A stretch of 64,000 bases of DNA. Source: Neotamlana nanhaiensis. GTDB taxonomy: Bacteria > Bacteroidota > Bacteroidia > Flavobacteriales > Flavobacteriaceae. The first letter of the stretch is position 1, and each line of letters starts with the position of its first letter. Positions 1-8,893 of the stretch are shown in pieces. Made by a program: the position numbers and the translations under genes. A model generated the notes under the pieces. That model worked only from the letters and a program-made list of their open reading frames with translations. It was not told where the DNA came from and searched no databases. The stretch spans positions 62,001 through 126,000 of the forward strand of contig NZ_JTDV01000005.1 in assembly GCF_000943555.1 (NCBI RefSeq), read 5' to 3'.

Positions 1-1
1 A

Positions 2-673
2 CCTGTTTTTTATATAGTGGGTTTGTTTTTTGTTAACTGTCTTACATTACCTGCTCAAGATTACGATTTTATATTTAGCGAAGTTAGAAACCAAGCATTG
101 GTTAAAAGCGAAGGAAAATCGCCATATGTTTATGAATTAATCGCCGAGAAATTTATAGTTACAGGACCAGATAAATACATTAAGCGTATTACACCTTTTT
201 ATCAAAAAACTTTGTTATACAAAGATTTAGCTCAAGATGACAGTATAAAAATAGTCCAGCTAAAACAAGCCTCTCAACCAATAACTAATTTAGATGAAGC
301 CGATGTTAATAACCGTTTAGAAGTGTATAGACGTACTTTAAAACGAGCTAAAAAATACGAACTAGTTCCTGCAACATCAAACCCATTTTATAAACTTAAA
401 ATTAGACGAAATATATTTAAACCAGAACAAGTAATACTTGGGCGATTTAAAGCTTTAGGCTTGTATTATGTAATAAAAAATGTTGCTGGTTTAACCGAGT
501 GTAATTTAATACCCGTTGAAGAAGCTAAAGAAAATAACATTACCAAAGATCAATTTTTATTTGAAAACAAATTTGTAGTTATTCAAAATTTACACACCAA
601 GGTATATTACATGGTTTTTCCCGATTTTATAAAAAAATACCCGATTAAAGTTTCAGAAAAAATAAAAACCTGA
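2..673 (+). CDS. Secreted protein of unknown function, 5' end outside the window
   Basis: The reading frame is open to the left edge of the window, and the first visible residues form a hydrophobic stretch ending in LTLPAQDYDF. This looks like a signal peptide cut after AQ, so the true start lies upstream; a GTG at position 17 would begin inside the hydrophobic core and is unlikely. The mature part, about 200 residues, is rich in Lys, Tyr and Ile and has no motif I recognise. It probably acts in the periplasm or at the cell surface. A hairpin with a T-run follows the stop and separates it from leuB, which converges on it. Function unknown. Confidence 0.6.
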   Translation, partial: PVFYIVGLFFVNCLTLPAQDYDFIFSEVRNQALVKSEGKSPYVYELIAEKFIVTGPDKYIKRITPFYQKTLLYKDLAQDDSIKIVQLKQASQPITNLDEADVNNRLEVYRRTLKRAKKYELVPATSNPFYKLKIRRNIFKPEQVILGRFKALGLYYVIKNVAGLTECNLIPVEEAKENNITKDQFLFENKFVVIQNLHTKVYYMVFPDFIKKYPIKVSEKIKT

Positions 674-715
674 TAACTTCAATAAGCTACCAGGTTTACC
701 TTATGTTTTTTCTTT
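666..715. terminator. Hairpin between converging genes
   Basis: AAACCTG (666-672) pairs with CAGGTTT (691-697) and is followed by a T-rich run. It overlaps the stop codon of the plus-strand gene and lies just before the leuB stop, so it may serve both directions. Confidence 0.5.
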
Positions 716-721
716 ATTTTC

Positions 722-1777
722 TTAAATATTCTTAGCTAACCAATCGCCAACTTCGGTAGTACCATAAGCTTTTCCACCTTCAGCTAAATCTTCAGTAACA
801 ATACCTTCAGCTAAAGCTTTATTTACGGCTTCACGAATAACTTTACCTTCTTCGGCTAAACCAAAGTTTTCAAACATCATAGCAGCAGATAACACCGTTG
901 CCATTGGGTTTGCAATATTTTTACCGGCCGCTTGTGGGTAAGACCCATGAATTGGCTCGAATAACGAAATGCTAGTTCCTAAAGATGCCGATGGCATTAA
1001 TCCCATAGAACCCGAAATTACAGAAGCTTCATCAGTTAAAACATCACCAAATAAGTTTTCGGTAATTAATACATCGTAATCTTTTGGCCATTGTACCAAA
1101 CGCATGGCTACAGCATCAACAAACTCGTAGCTTACCTCTACTTCTGGGTAATCTTTTTCCATACCTTGTACAGTTTCTCTCCATAAACGCGATGTTTCCA
1201 TAACGTTTGCTTTATCTACACAACATAATTTTTTCGAGCGTTGCATAGCCGCTTCAAAACCTTTTTTAGCCAAACGCGTAATTTCTTCTTTGGTATACAT
1301 ATTGGTATCGAAAGCTGTATTACCATCGTCTTTTCTACCTTTTTCACCAAAGTAAACCCCTGAAGTTAACTCTCGGAAAAACACCAAATCAGTCCCTTCA
1401 ATACGTTCCTTTTTTAAAGGCGATTTATCTAATAACGACGGAAAAACAAATGTTGGGCGCACGTTAGCAAACAAACCTAATTTTTTACGCATTTTTAATA
1501 ACCCTTGCTCTGGGCGCACCTTTGCAGTAGGATCGTTATCGAATTTTGGGTGACCAATAGCTCCAAATAAAACCGCATCAGACGATGCACAGATTTCGTG
1601 AGTTTCATCTGGATAAGGTTCGCCAACGGCATCAATAGCGGCAGCACCAGTTAAAGCTGGTTTCCAGTTAATTTCATGTCCAAATTTTTCAGCAACCGCA
1701 TCACTAACTTTTACGGCTTGATCTATAACTTCTGGTCCTATCCCGTCTCCGGCTAAAAGGGCTATGTTTAATTTCAT
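722..1777 (-). CDS. leuB: 3-isopropylmalate dehydrogenase
   Basis: LeuB oxidatively decarboxylates 3-isopropylmalate to 2-ketoisocaproate with NAD in leucine synthesis, as a cytosolic dimer. The 351-residue protein has the usual family length. It shows the N-terminal GDGIGPEV motif, the ELTSGVYFGEKGR substrate loop near residue 140, the DKANVMETSRLWRE catalytic segment near 190 and GDVLTDEASVISGSMG near 245, with the metal-binding aspartates. It is the last gene of the leuC-leuD-leuA-leuB set and is separated from leuA by a repeat-filled 189-base spacer. That spacer may lower its expression or hold its own promoter. Confidence 0.95.
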   Translation of the reverse strand: MKLNIALLAGDGIGPEVIDQAVKVSDAVAEKFGHEINWKPALTGAAAIDAVGEPYPDETHEICASSDAVLFGAIGHPKFDNDPTAKVRPEQGLLKMRKKLGLFANVRPTFVFPSLLDKSPLKKERIEGTDLVFFRELTSGVYFGEKGRKDDGNTAFDTNMYTKEEITRLAKKGFEAAMQRSKKLCCVDKANVMETSRLWRETVQGMEKDYPEVEVSYEFVDAVAMRLVQWPKDYDVLITENLFGDVLTDEASVISGSMGLMPSASLGTSISLFEPIHGSYPQAAGKNIANPMATVLSAAMMFENFGLAEEGKVIREAVNKALAEGIVTEDLAEGGKAYGTTEVGDWLAKNI

Positions 1778-1816
1778 TTTAGTTTATTTATCTATTTATT
1801 AATTTGTCTATAATTT

Positions 1817-1944
1817 GGGCGTTACCCACATAGGGTCGGGCTTTTCGCTATATCTTTTTTTGAGCTGTTCTCGATACATTTTACTCATACTTCGTAAAAC
1901 ACTCGAACTGACAAAAAAAGGATGTCGCTGCAATCCCTAACGCG
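1817..1944. repeat. Intergenic repeat element with a second palindromic repeat nested inside
   Basis: The outer unit begins GGGCGTTACCC and ends CCCTAACGCG, so its ends are inverted (GCGTTA/TAACGC). Its inner parts ATATCTTTTTTT and AAAAAAAGGATG can also pair. Between them, at about 1864-1912, sits a different unit running from TTCTCGATACA to ACTCGAACTGAC. The same inner unit occurs as an inverted pair at 14646-14733. I recall the outer form as a common flavobacterial spacer repeat, but could not search for it. It fills the leuA-leuB spacer. Confidence 0.6.
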
Positions 1945-1966
1945 CTGTATTACTAACAATAAACTT

Positions 1967-3487
1967 TTAGTTAGTAATAATATTTAGCATTTTTTCTGTA
2001 GCTATAATTGCTGAAACTGTTTGATCGGAATCTAAACCACGTGTTTTAAACTCTTTAGTGTCCGATTTCCAAGTAATTATAGTTTCACACAGAGCATCCG
2101 AGTTACTTCCTGGTGGAATTCGTACTGCATAATCAATTAATGCAGGTAAAACCATTTTCTTTTTCTTAAAAATGCTACGCAAAGCATTCATAAAAGCATC
2201 AAATTGTCCGTCGCCCTGTGCATTTTCTTCAAACGTTTCTCCTTCAATAGTAATAGAAACCGTTGTTGATGGTTTTAAACCTTTTGAGTGTGTTAATACA
2301 TAATTATTTACAGTTACCTTTTCTTCGTAAGTTCTATCTAAAACATCCGAAATAATATATGGTAAATCCTCTTTTGTTACGACTTGCTTTTTGTCGCCCA
2401 ACTCAATAATACGCTGGGTTACTTTTTTAAGCGCATCATCGTTTAATTGAAGCCCTAACTCCTGTAAATTCTTTTGAATATTAGCTTTCCCAGACGATTT
2501 TCCTAAGGCATACTGGCGTTTTCTACCAAAACGTTCTGGCATTAAATCGCTAAAATACAAGTTGTTTTTATTGTCGCCATCGGCATGAATACCAGCGGTT
2601 TGCGTAAACACATTGGCGCCAACAATAGGCTTATTTGCAGGAATTAAAATACCCGAAAAATTCTCGACCAACTTACTCACCGTGTAAAGTGCTTTTTCGT
2701 TGGCATTTATGGTAACATCTGGTAAATAATCGTTTATTACAGCAATAGTACTTGCCATAGGTGCATTACCAGCGCGTTCGCCCATGCCGTTTATGGTTAA
2801 ATGTAAACCATCGGCACCAGCTTTTATTCCCTCAATGGCATTCGATACACCTAAATCGTAATCGTTGTGTGTATGAAAATCAAAATGAGTATTGGGGTAC
2901 TTATCTTTAATTTCTTTTATAAACTCGTAAGATTCACTTGGTGTTAAAACGCCTAAAGTATCAGGTAACATAACACGTTTAACAGGTTGTGTTGCTAAAA
3001 ACTCTAAAAATTCAAACACATAATCTTTAGAGTTGCGCATACCATTACTCCAATCCTCTAAATAAATATTGGTTTCAATACCTTTACTTTTGGCTAAGGC
3101 AATATTTTCTTTTATATCGCTAAAGTGTTGATTAGGTGTCTTTTTTAATTGATAAGTTAAATGATTAAGTGAGCCTTTTGTTAACAGGTTTTGAACCTTT
3201 GCTCCTGCTTCAATCATCCAGTCTATTGAAATACCATTATCCACAAATGTGAGTACTTCAACATGATCTAAATAATCGTTTTCACTTGCCCAATTAGTAA
3301 TATTTTTTACCGCTTGAAACTCGCCTTCCGACACCCTTGCTGAAGCAATTTCAATACGATCTACCTTTAATTCCTCTAAAAGTAATTTAGCAATGGTTAA
3401 TTTCTCTGAAGCAGAAAACGACACGCCCGAGGTTTGCTCACCATCGCGCAGTGTCGTATCCATAATTTCTATATGTTTCTTACTCAT
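1967..3487 (-). CDS. leuA: 2-isopropylmalate synthase family enzyme (LeuA; possibly citramalate synthase)
   Basis: The protein condenses acetyl-CoA with a 2-keto acid, most likely 2-ketoisovalerate, in the first committed step to leucine. Its 506 residues hold an HMGL-like TIM barrel with DTTLRDGEQTSGVSF at residues 10-24, the metal-binding HTHNDYDLG near 205 and NGMGERAGNAPM near 233. A C-terminal LeuA regulatory domain follows from about residue 380, where leucine normally binds. The position between leuD and leuB supports the leucine role. The alternative is (R)-citramalate synthase, which shares this fold. No other leuA copy is visible in this window. A small palindrome lies just upstream at 3515-3538. 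Confidence 0.87.
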   Translation of the reverse strand: MSKKHIEIMDTTLRDGEQTSGVSFSASEKLTIAKLLLEELKVDRIEIASARVSEGEFQAVKNITNWASENDYLDHVEVLTFVDNGISIDWMIEAGAKVQNLLTKGSLNHLTYQLKKTPNQHFSDIKENIALAKSKGIETNIYLEDWSNGMRNSKDYVFEFLEFLATQPVKRVMLPDTLGVLTPSESYEFIKEIKDKYPNTHFDFHTHNDYDLGVSNAIEGIKAGADGLHLTINGMGERAGNAPMASTIAVINDYLPDVTINANEKALYTVSKLVENFSGILIPANKPIVGANVFTQTAGIHADGDNKNNLYFSDLMPERFGRKRQYALGKSSGKANIQKNLQELGLQLNDDALKKVTQRIIELGDKKQVVTKEDLPYIISDVLDRTYEEKVTVNNYVLTHSKGLKPSTTVSITIEGETFEENAQGDGQFDAFMNALRSIFKKKKMVLPALIDYAVRIPPGSNSDALCETIITWKSDTKEFKTRGLDSDQTVSAIIATEKMLNIITN

Positions 3488-3514
3488 TAATGTTTAGTCC
3501 TCAATATTTTTAAG

Positions 3515-3538
3515 AACCTGAAATAAATTCAGGTTGAC
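3515..3538. repeat. Small palindromic repeat, leuD-leuA spacer
   Basis: AACCTGAA (3515-3522) pairs perfectly with TTCAGGTT (3528-3535) around a 5-base loop, followed by GAC. It has the same layout as the palindrome at 18636-18662 in the his operon, with a slightly different arm. Confidence 0.55.
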
Positions 3539-3547
3539 AAATATGAA

Positions 3548-4147
3548 TTAAAAAGGTCTAGTTTCTGCGAAAGCAGCTACATCTTCTTTCATGCTTTGAA
3601 GATAATCGATATCATCAAAACCATTTAACATATTTCCTTTTTTGTAACCATTAATATCGAAAGATTCCGATTCGCCTGTAGACACTAAAGTTACTGTTTG
3701 ATTTGGTAAATCAACCTTTATTTCGGCTTTTGGGTCGGCATCAATGGCATCAAACAATTTTTGAGCAAAAATTGCTGACACTTGTACTGGTAAAACCCCA
3801 ACATTTAAACAGTTATTTCTAAAAATATCTGCAAAAAACGATGAGATTACACAACGTAAACCAAAATCGTAAACCGACCAAGCCGCGTGCTCTCTTGATG
3901 ATCCTGAACCAAAATTTTTACCACCGACTAATATTTTAGAACCAGCATATTTAGCATCGTTTAAAGGAAAATCTGCAATTGGATTTCCTTCAGAATCGTA
4001 TCTCCAATCTCTAAAAAAGTTATCTCCAAAACCTTTACGCTCTGTTGCTTTTAAGAAACGAGCAGGTATAATTTGGTCTGTATCAACGTTTTCAATTGGT
4101 AATGGGTAAGCTGTACTTGTTAAAACTTCAAATTTATCGTAAGCCAT
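3548..4147 (-). CDS. leuD: 3-isopropylmalate dehydratase small subunit
   Basis: LeuD pairs with LeuC to isomerise 2-isopropylmalate to 3-isopropylmalate. The 199-residue product matches the usual size. It contains the swivelling-domain signature DTDQIIPARFLK near residue 25 and GKNFGSGSSREHA near 78, which contacts substrate. It follows leuC by 86 bases and precedes leuA by 60 bases on the same strand, so a shared transcript is expected. Confidence 0.95.
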   Translation of the reverse strand: MAYDKFEVLTSTAYPLPIENVDTDQIIPARFLKATERKGFGDNFFRDWRYDSEGNPIADFPLNDAKYAGSKILVGGKNFGSGSSREHAAWSVYDFGLRCVISSFFADIFRNNCLNVGVLPVQVSAIFAQKLFDAIDADPKAEIKVDLPNQTVTLVSTGESESFDINGYKKGNMLNGFDDIDYLQSMKEDVAAFAETRPF

Positions 4148-4233
4148 TTTTTATATTGTTTTAAAGTTAAAAGTTTGAATGTTTCATTTTAAAACACCTA
4201 TAAACTTTATTAACTTTTATTACTTTTTTACTA

Positions 4234-5637
4234 TTAAACTAATTCTAATAACGTTCTTGGGTCGGTTACAACACCTTCAACCGCGGTAGCAGCTGCCACT
4301 AATGGCGATGCTAAAAGCGTTCTTGAACCTGGACCTTGACGCCCTTCAAAATTACGGTTAGATGTAGAAACTGCTAATTTACCAGCAGGAACTTTATCAT
4401 CGTTCATTGCTAAACACGCCGAACAACCCGGTTCTCTTAATACAAAACCAGCATCAGTTAAAATTTTATCTAATCCTTCTTCTTTAATTTGATCGACTAC
4501 TTTATGAGAACCTGGAACTAACCAAGCGGTAATATTTGGTGCTTTTTGGCGACCTTCAATAATAGAACAGAATGCTCTAAAATCTTCAATACGACCGTTT
4601 GTACATGATCCTAAGAACACATAATCAACCGTTTTACCAATCATATTTTCCCCTTCATTAAACTTCATATAGCCTAATGACTTTTTGTAAGTCGCAATAC
4701 CACCTTCAACATTTTCAGCTAAAGGAATTGATTTAGTAACACCAATACCCATACCTGGATTGGTACCATAAGTAATCATTGGCTCAATATCGGCTGCATC
4801 ATATGTAAATTCGGCGTCAAATTCAGCACCTTCTTCAGTGTATAAGGTTTCCCAGTAAGCCATGGCTTTATCCCAATCGGCTCCTTTTGGTGTGTGTTTT
4901 CTTCCTTTTATGTATTCAAATGTTTTTTCATCTGGAGCAATCATACCACCACGAGCACCCATTTCAATAGATAGGTTACAAACCGTCATACGACCTTCCA
5001 TGGTCATGTTTTCAAAAACATCACCTGCATATTCTACGAAATAACCCGTAGCACCAGAAGTGGTTTGTTTCGATATAATATAAAGTGCCACATCTTTTGG
5101 AGTAACACCAAAACCTAATTCACCATTAATATTAATGCGCATTTTTTTAGGTTTAGGTTGCATGATACATTGTGTAGACAATACCATTTCAACCTCCGAA
5201 GTACCAATACCAAATGCAATAGCACCAAAAGCACCGTGCGTTGATGTGTGTGAATCGCCACAAACAATAGTAGAGCCTGGCAACGTAATACCATTTTCTG
5301 GCCCAACAATATGAACAATTCCGTTATTTCTATGTCCTAACCCCCAGTGAGAGATACCATATTCTGCAGCGTTATTAGCTAAGGCTTCTAACTGGTTTGC
5401 TGATAACGGATCGGCAACTGGTAAATGCTGATCCCAAGTTGGTGTATTGTGATCGGCTGTAGCGAAAGTTTTTTCTGGGTACATTACGCCAATACCGCGG
5501 CTTTTTAATCCAACAAAAGCAACAGGACTGGTAACTTCATGAATAAAATGACGATCGATGAAAAATACATCTGGGCCATCTTCTATTTTTCTAACAACAT
5601 GGGAATCCCATACTTTGTCAAACAACGTTTTGCTCAT
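4234..5637 (-). CDS. leuC: 3-isopropylmalate dehydratase large subunit
   Basis: LeuC is the aconitase-like large subunit carrying the [4Fe-4S] cluster. Cluster ligands are visible in [11 protein letters not shown] and [12 protein letters not shown]. Start: the frame is open further upstream from a TTG at 5703, but family members begin [13 protein letters not shown], which corresponds to the ATG at 5637 and gives 467 residues. The extra 22 codons would lie in the leader region, so I reject them. It is the first gene of the leu operon and is preceded by a candidate leucine leader peptide and a weak terminator-like hairpin. Confidence 0.95.
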   Translation of the reverse strand: MSKTLFDKVWDSHVVRKIEDGPDVFFIDRHFIHEVTSPVAFVGLKSRGIGVMYPEKTFATADHNTPTWDQHLPVADPLSANQLEALANNAAEYGISHWGLGHRNNGIVHIVGPENGITLPGSTIVCGDSHTSTHGAFGAIAFGIGTSEVEMVLSTQCIMQPKPKKMRININGELGFGVTPKDVALYIISKQTTSGATGYFVEYAGDVFENMTMEGRMTVCNLSIEMGARGGMIAPDEKTFEYIKGRKHTPKGADWDKAMAYWETLYTEEGAEFDAEFTYDAADIEPMITYGTNPGMGIGVTKSIPLAENVEGGIATYKKSLGYMKFNEGENMIGKTVDYVFLGSCTNGRIEDFRAFCSIIEGRQKAPNITAWLVPGSHKVVDQIKEEGLDKILTDAGFVLREPGCSACLAMNDDKVPAGKLAVSTSNRNFEGRQGPGSRTLLASPLVAAATAVEGVVTDPRTLLELV

Positions 5638-5701
5638 ATTATAATAATTAGTTTTTTTAGAAATTTTAATTGTACTGTTTTTAAAGACATGAAAATATCT
5701 C

Positions 5702-5760
5702 AAAAAAAGGTCAACAAATTTAGGTTTTATTACACTTATTTAAAACTTTAGTTGGATTTG
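5702..5760 (-). terminator. Candidate leu attenuator hairpin
   Basis: On the minus strand CAAC-TAAA-GTTTT (from about 5754) can pair imperfectly with AAAAC...TTTGTTG (ending about 5711). ACC and seven Ts follow at 5702-5708. The stem is AT-rich and bulged, so this is weaker than the his attenuator. Its position between the leader ORF stop (5772) and the leuC start (5637) is right for an attenuator. Confidence 0.35.
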
Positions 5761-5771
5761 TTATGTAACTT

Positions 5772-5807
5772 TTATAAAATTACCAAAAGAAATTGCATAA
5801 ACTGCAT
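5772..5807 (-). CDS. Candidate leucine-operon leader peptide, 11 aa
   Basis: A short minus-strand ORF upstream of leuC encodes MQFMQFLLVIL. Five branched-chain codons (Leu CTT, Leu TTG, Val GTA, Ile ATT, Leu TTA) come directly before the stop. A run of codons for the operon's end product and its relatives is the hallmark of ribosome-mediated attenuation. The ORF ends 135 bases before leuC, and a terminator-like hairpin lies between. With so few codons in such AT-rich DNA, chance cannot be excluded. Confidence 0.5.
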   Translation of the reverse strand: MQFMQFLLVIL

Positions 5808-5842
5808 TATTTTCAACAGATATTTAAATTTGGCAATAATTT

Positions 5843-6235
5843 TTAATCATTGTTTAATCTGTTAGACACGTATTCTATCTTTGTTTTCCCGTGTGGCAAG
5901 GCTTTTCCATCTTCACCTAAGTTAACCATAACAATATTGGATATGGTAATGATGGTTTCTCTTGTCATTTTATTCCGTACTTCGCAACTTAAAGTAAGTG
6001 ATGCTTTACCAAATTTTACCACATCGATACCAATTTCAATAATATCGCCTTGGCGTGCCGAAGCTCTAAAATCAATTTCACTGATATATTTGGTAACAAC
6101 CTTTCTGTTTTCTAACTGAATAATCGTATAAAGAGCTGCTTCTTCATCTATCCATTCTAGTAATCGTCCGCCAAACAACGTGCCATTTGCGTTTAAATCT
6201 TCAGGTTTAATCCATTTTCTGGTGTGAAATCTCAT
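5843..6235 (-). CDS. Acyl-CoA thioesterase (YciA-like hotdog protein)
   Basis: A 130-residue single hotdog-fold protein that should hydrolyse acyl-CoA thioesters in the cytosol. The family signature lies near residues 15-32: NANGTLFGGRLLEWIDEEA, a helix carrying the catalytic acidic residue after the nucleotide loop. The rest shows the alternating strands expected of the fold (KYISEIDFRASARQGD). The length is typical of YciA/BFIT-type enzymes. Its stop lies only 35 bases upstream of the candidate leu leader, so the leu promoter must sit in that gap or within this gene. Substrate range cannot be read from sequence. Confidence 0.85.
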   Translation of the reverse strand: MRFHTRKWIKPEDLNANGTLFGGRLLEWIDEEAALYTIIQLENRKVVTKYISEIDFRASARQGDIIEIGIDVVKFGKASLTLSCEVRNKMTRETIITISNIVMVNLGEDGKALPHGKTKIEYVSNRLNND

Positions 6236-6262
6236 GATTTATATTTTGAAGTTTTATATGAT

Positions 6263-7156
6263 TTAAAATAAATTTTGCTGTCCGTTACTATCGTCGTTGG
6301 GTATTTTTAGGTTGTAACCCATTTCATTATTAATCTTCTTAATTAAATATGCAGATAATAACGGTGATTCCTTCTCAATGTTTTGATGTACAAAAAAATC
6401 AATTTCTTTAATACCTTGATCTTTCCAAGTCTTTAAACGGGCTACCCAATCATCTAACCTCTTGTAATCACTTTCATGATTTGCGCCAACGTAGCGCACA
6501 AACGCCGTAGCATTAGTTAAACGCATGTGCATTAAATCGCGTCTGCCAGCGGTATCGACAATAATATTAGAAATGTTATTGGTTTCAAGTAACTGAAATA
6601 AATCTTCGGCCACAGCCTTATCGTTGTACCAATCGGTATGACGAAACTCTACCGCCAATGGTATTTCTTTTGGCCAATTTTCAATAAACGCAACTACCCT
6701 ATCAAAATCTTTAGGTGCAAAATTGTTATGCATTTGTAAAAACACAGTGCCTAACTTTTCTTTTAAATTACTGGCATTGTATAAATAATTTTCAACAACT
6801 TGATCGGTTTCATTTAAACGCTTCCAATGACTGATTTCCTGATTCAATTTTGGAAAGAATTTAAAATTATCGGGTGTTTTATCGTACCAAGTAGCAAACT
6901 GTTCTGCTGGAAAAATTCTATAAAACGTAGCGTTTAATTCTATAGCATTAAATTGCGAAGAATAATATGCAAGTTCGTCTTTGGTGCCACGAGGATAAAA
7001 CCCTTTTAAATCGGCTCTATTCCACTTGGCGCAACCCACATAAATTTCGGGAATATTATCATCTTTCACTATATTTAATACACGCTTAGTATCTGGATGA
7101 TCGTTAGGTAAAGTAAAATCAATAATTTCGGGGTTTTCTACACTGCCAAACTTCAT
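6263..7156 (-). CDS. DUF72 (YecE-like) protein
   Basis: A 297-residue protein of the DUF72 family, a TIM-barrel group whose biochemical role is not established. Supporting segments are YVGCAKWNRADLKGFYP near residue 38, the SSQFNAIELNATFYR segment near 66, FLQMHNNFAPKDFDR near 138 and EFRHTDWYND near 168. It is cytosolic, with no signal peptide or membrane segment. It lies 27 bases upstream of the thioesterase on the same strand and could be co-transcribed with it. Family assignment is firm; function is not known. Confidence 0.85.
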   Translation of the reverse strand: MKFGSVENPEIIDFTLPNDHPDTKRVLNIVKDDNIPEIYVGCAKWNRADLKGFYPRGTKDELAYYSSQFNAIELNATFYRIFPAEQFATWYDKTPDNFKFFPKLNQEISHWKRLNETDQVVENYLYNASNLKEKLGTVFLQMHNNFAPKDFDRVVAFIENWPKEIPLAVEFRHTDWYNDKAVAEDLFQLLETNNISNIIVDTAGRRDLMHMRLTNATAFVRYVGANHESDYKRLDDWVARLKTWKDQGIKEIDFFVHQNIEKESPLLSAYLIKKINNEMGYNLKIPNDDSNGQQNLF

Positions 7157-7274
7157 TTTTATTTTTTTGAATAAAGATATGAATTATGAATTGTTAATAA
7201 GGTGGTTAATAATTAAAATTAAGTAGCCGCATTAACGGGAGTTTAATTTATAATTTTATTAAAAACTCTTCAAT

Positions 7275-7691
7275 ATGAATACTAGAGATTTAAACCTCCA
7301 ACGCATTCGCCCTGATGTTTCAACCACAACTATTAACGACAATATGAGCTCTGACGAGCGTTTTCAAAATATAGTTTTGCGACCCGTAATTAAACTGCAA
7401 AATGATTTGTTTATTGAAGTTTTTAGAAACTATATTGCAAAACACAAAAATGTATTTTACAGTTTAACACTTGAAAAACGTACCGATTATATTGAGAATG
7501 CCATACATAAAGATATGAAGTTTCGAAATTCGCTAAAAGGCATGGTAATTGGGCAGTTTACTACGGATGAATATTTGCTTTACATTAAAAATTCTTCGGC
7601 TTTAAATAAGCGTATGATGAATATTGTAAAAGAACGTTTGCTGAGTAATATTCAGTTATTCGAGAGACCTAACCTGCTTACAGCTATTTAA
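7275..7691 (+). CDS. Conserved hypothetical protein, 138 aa
   Basis: A soluble, mostly helical protein with no signal peptide and no catalytic motif that I recognise. The segment HKDMKFRNSLKGMVIGQFT in its centre looks conserved-type. It is followed after 6 bases by a Gre-like protein on the same strand, which suggests co-expression. I recall similar flavobacterial proteins being labelled glyoxalase, but no glyoxalase metal ligands are evident, so I do not adopt that name. Confidence 0.7.
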   Translation: MNTRDLNLQRIRPDVSTTTINDNMSSDERFQNIVLRPVIKLQNDLFIEVFRNYIAKHKNVFYSLTLEKRTDYIENAIHKDMKFRNSLKGMVIGQFTTDEYLLYIKNSSALNKRMMNIVKERLLSNIQLFERPNLLTAI

Positions 7692-7697
7692 GTTTTA

Positions 7698-8144
7698 ATG
7701 ACTTTAAAAGAGCAACTTCTACAAGTTTGTGTAAAACGTGTAGAAAAACGTATTAGCGATTATAAAGAGGAAATTAATTTACTAAAAGAAGCTTTAGAAG
7801 AAGCAGATAAATCATCGGATGAAGATGATGATTCAGGAAATGGTAAGCTCTTTAATGATTTAGAAAAGAATATGAGCTACTTAAATGATGCTTTTAAAAC
7901 TAAAGATTATTTAAAGCTTGTTAAAACCAATATTAACTTTACCGAAGCGGTTTTGGGTAGTATTGTAAAAACTGACAGCATTACCTTTTATATTGCTATT
8001 AGCTTGGGTAAAATTGAATGCGAACATCAAGAATTTTATGCGATATCTTTAAGTTCTCCAGTAGGCCAATTACTTAGAAATAAAAAGGTAAATGATACGT
8101 TTGAATTTAACCAAACTAAATATGTTATTCAAGAAATTAAATAA
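7698..8144 (+). CDS. GreA/GreB-like protein
   Basis: A 148-residue protein with an N-terminal helical part rich in Glu/Lys (residues 1-60, likely a coiled coil with a DDSGNGK turn). The C-terminal segment is EFYAISLSSPVGQLLRNKKVNDTFEFN, closely resembling the FKBP-like domain of transcription elongation factor GreA (consensus ISxxSPxGxALLGKxxGD). The N-terminal part is not a standard Gre coiled coil. It may therefore be a Gre-domain protein that binds the RNA polymerase secondary channel without cleavage-factor activity. Its last 8 bases overlap the end of the converging DUF2461 gene. Confidence 0.7.
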   Translation: MTLKEQLLQVCVKRVEKRISDYKEEINLLKEALEEADKSSDEDDDSGNGKLFNDLEKNMSYLNDAFKTKDYLKLVKTNINFTEAVLGSIVKTDSITFYIAISLGKIECEHQEFYAISLSSPVGQLLRNKKVNDTFEFNQTKYVIQEIK

Positions 8145-8817
8145 GCGATACGCCGTTTAAATCGGTGGTAAGCACGTCGCTCATATAATCGAAAAACGGA
8201 CGAACAGCTTTAAAAGCAGAATCTACTTCAGCTATAAAATTATTACTTAAAACTTCTTTATCTGTGAAGTTTTTAGTAAAAATGTATTGTTTCTTCTTTA
8301 TTAAATCTATTGCGCGATGTTCTTTACTAAAACCTTTTGGTGCAGTTTTAACTTCGTCGCCTACAAATGAATTTCCCCAAACACTATTCAAATCCTTATT
8401 TGCGAGAATATCGCGTATTTCTTGATCGTCCATTTCAAACTCTTTGCGAATACGTAATAAATCTTCTTTTGCAGGTTCCCAAAATCCTGTTGCAATAAAA
8501 CTTTCGTTGTTAGGTTTTAAATGCAGATAATAACCACCACGCAATTGGGGTTTTACACGATGAAACGATCCTCCAAAATGCGTTTTATACGGCAATTTAT
8601 TTTTAGAAAAACGCACATCGCGATAAATTCTAAATATTTTAAGCTTATCTACTTCGTCGTGCATATTTAAATTATTAAAAACCGCATTATAAAAGGTTTT
8701 AACTTCTTTTTCCACGGCTTTAAACTCTGGTTTGTTTTCGTTAAACCAGTCGCGATTATTGTTGTTTTCTAACTTATTTAAAAACTCGAATACAGAATTA
8801 GATAAAGTGATGCTCAT
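8137..8817 (-). CDS. DUF2461 domain protein
   Basis: A 226-residue protein of the DUF2461 (TIGR02453) family, whose function is unknown. Its typical features are NNRDWFNENKPEFKAVEKE near residue 20, KIFRIYRDVRFSKNKLPYKTHFGG near 60-83, GYYLHLKPNNESFIATGFWEP near 95-115 and the FTKNFTDKEV segment. No membrane segments or signal peptide are present. It converges on the Gre-like gene, with an 8-base overlap of the two coding ends. Confidence 0.87.
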   Translation of the reverse strand: MSITLSNSVFEFLNKLENNNNRDWFNENKPEFKAVEKEVKTFYNAVFNNLNMHDEVDKLKIFRIYRDVRFSKNKLPYKTHFGGSFHRVKPQLRGGYYLHLKPNNESFIATGFWEPAKEDLLRIRKEFEMDDQEIRDILANKDLNSVWGNSFVGDEVKTAPKGFSKEHRAIDLIKKKQYIFTKNFTDKEVLSNNFIAEVDSAFKAVRPFFDYMSDVLTTDLNGVSLI

Positions 8818-8843
8818 ATTTTTTTAGTTGTTGTTAAAAATAC

Positions 8844-8870
8844 AAAAGTCCTGCAAAACGCAGGACTTTT
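8844..8870 (-). terminator. Rho-independent terminator
   Basis: AAAAGTCCTGC (8844-8854) and GCAGGACTTTT (8860-8870) form a perfect 11-bp stem with a 5-base loop. It sits just downstream of the minus-strand secreted protein gene ending at 8894. Confidence 0.85.
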
Positions 8871-8893
8871 TAAAGTTAATTTGAGTGTATTTA

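Noticed and set aside
5638-5703. Upstream extension of LeuC from a TTG start
   Set aside because: The extra residues do not fit LeuC proteins and the DNA is the untranslated leader behind a hairpin; the ATG at 5637 matches the family.
6170-6190. Minus-strand TGGCACG-N4-TTGG resembling a sigma-54 site
   Set aside because: It lies inside the thioesterase coding sequence (codons for GTLFGG) and has no gene start at a suitable distance.
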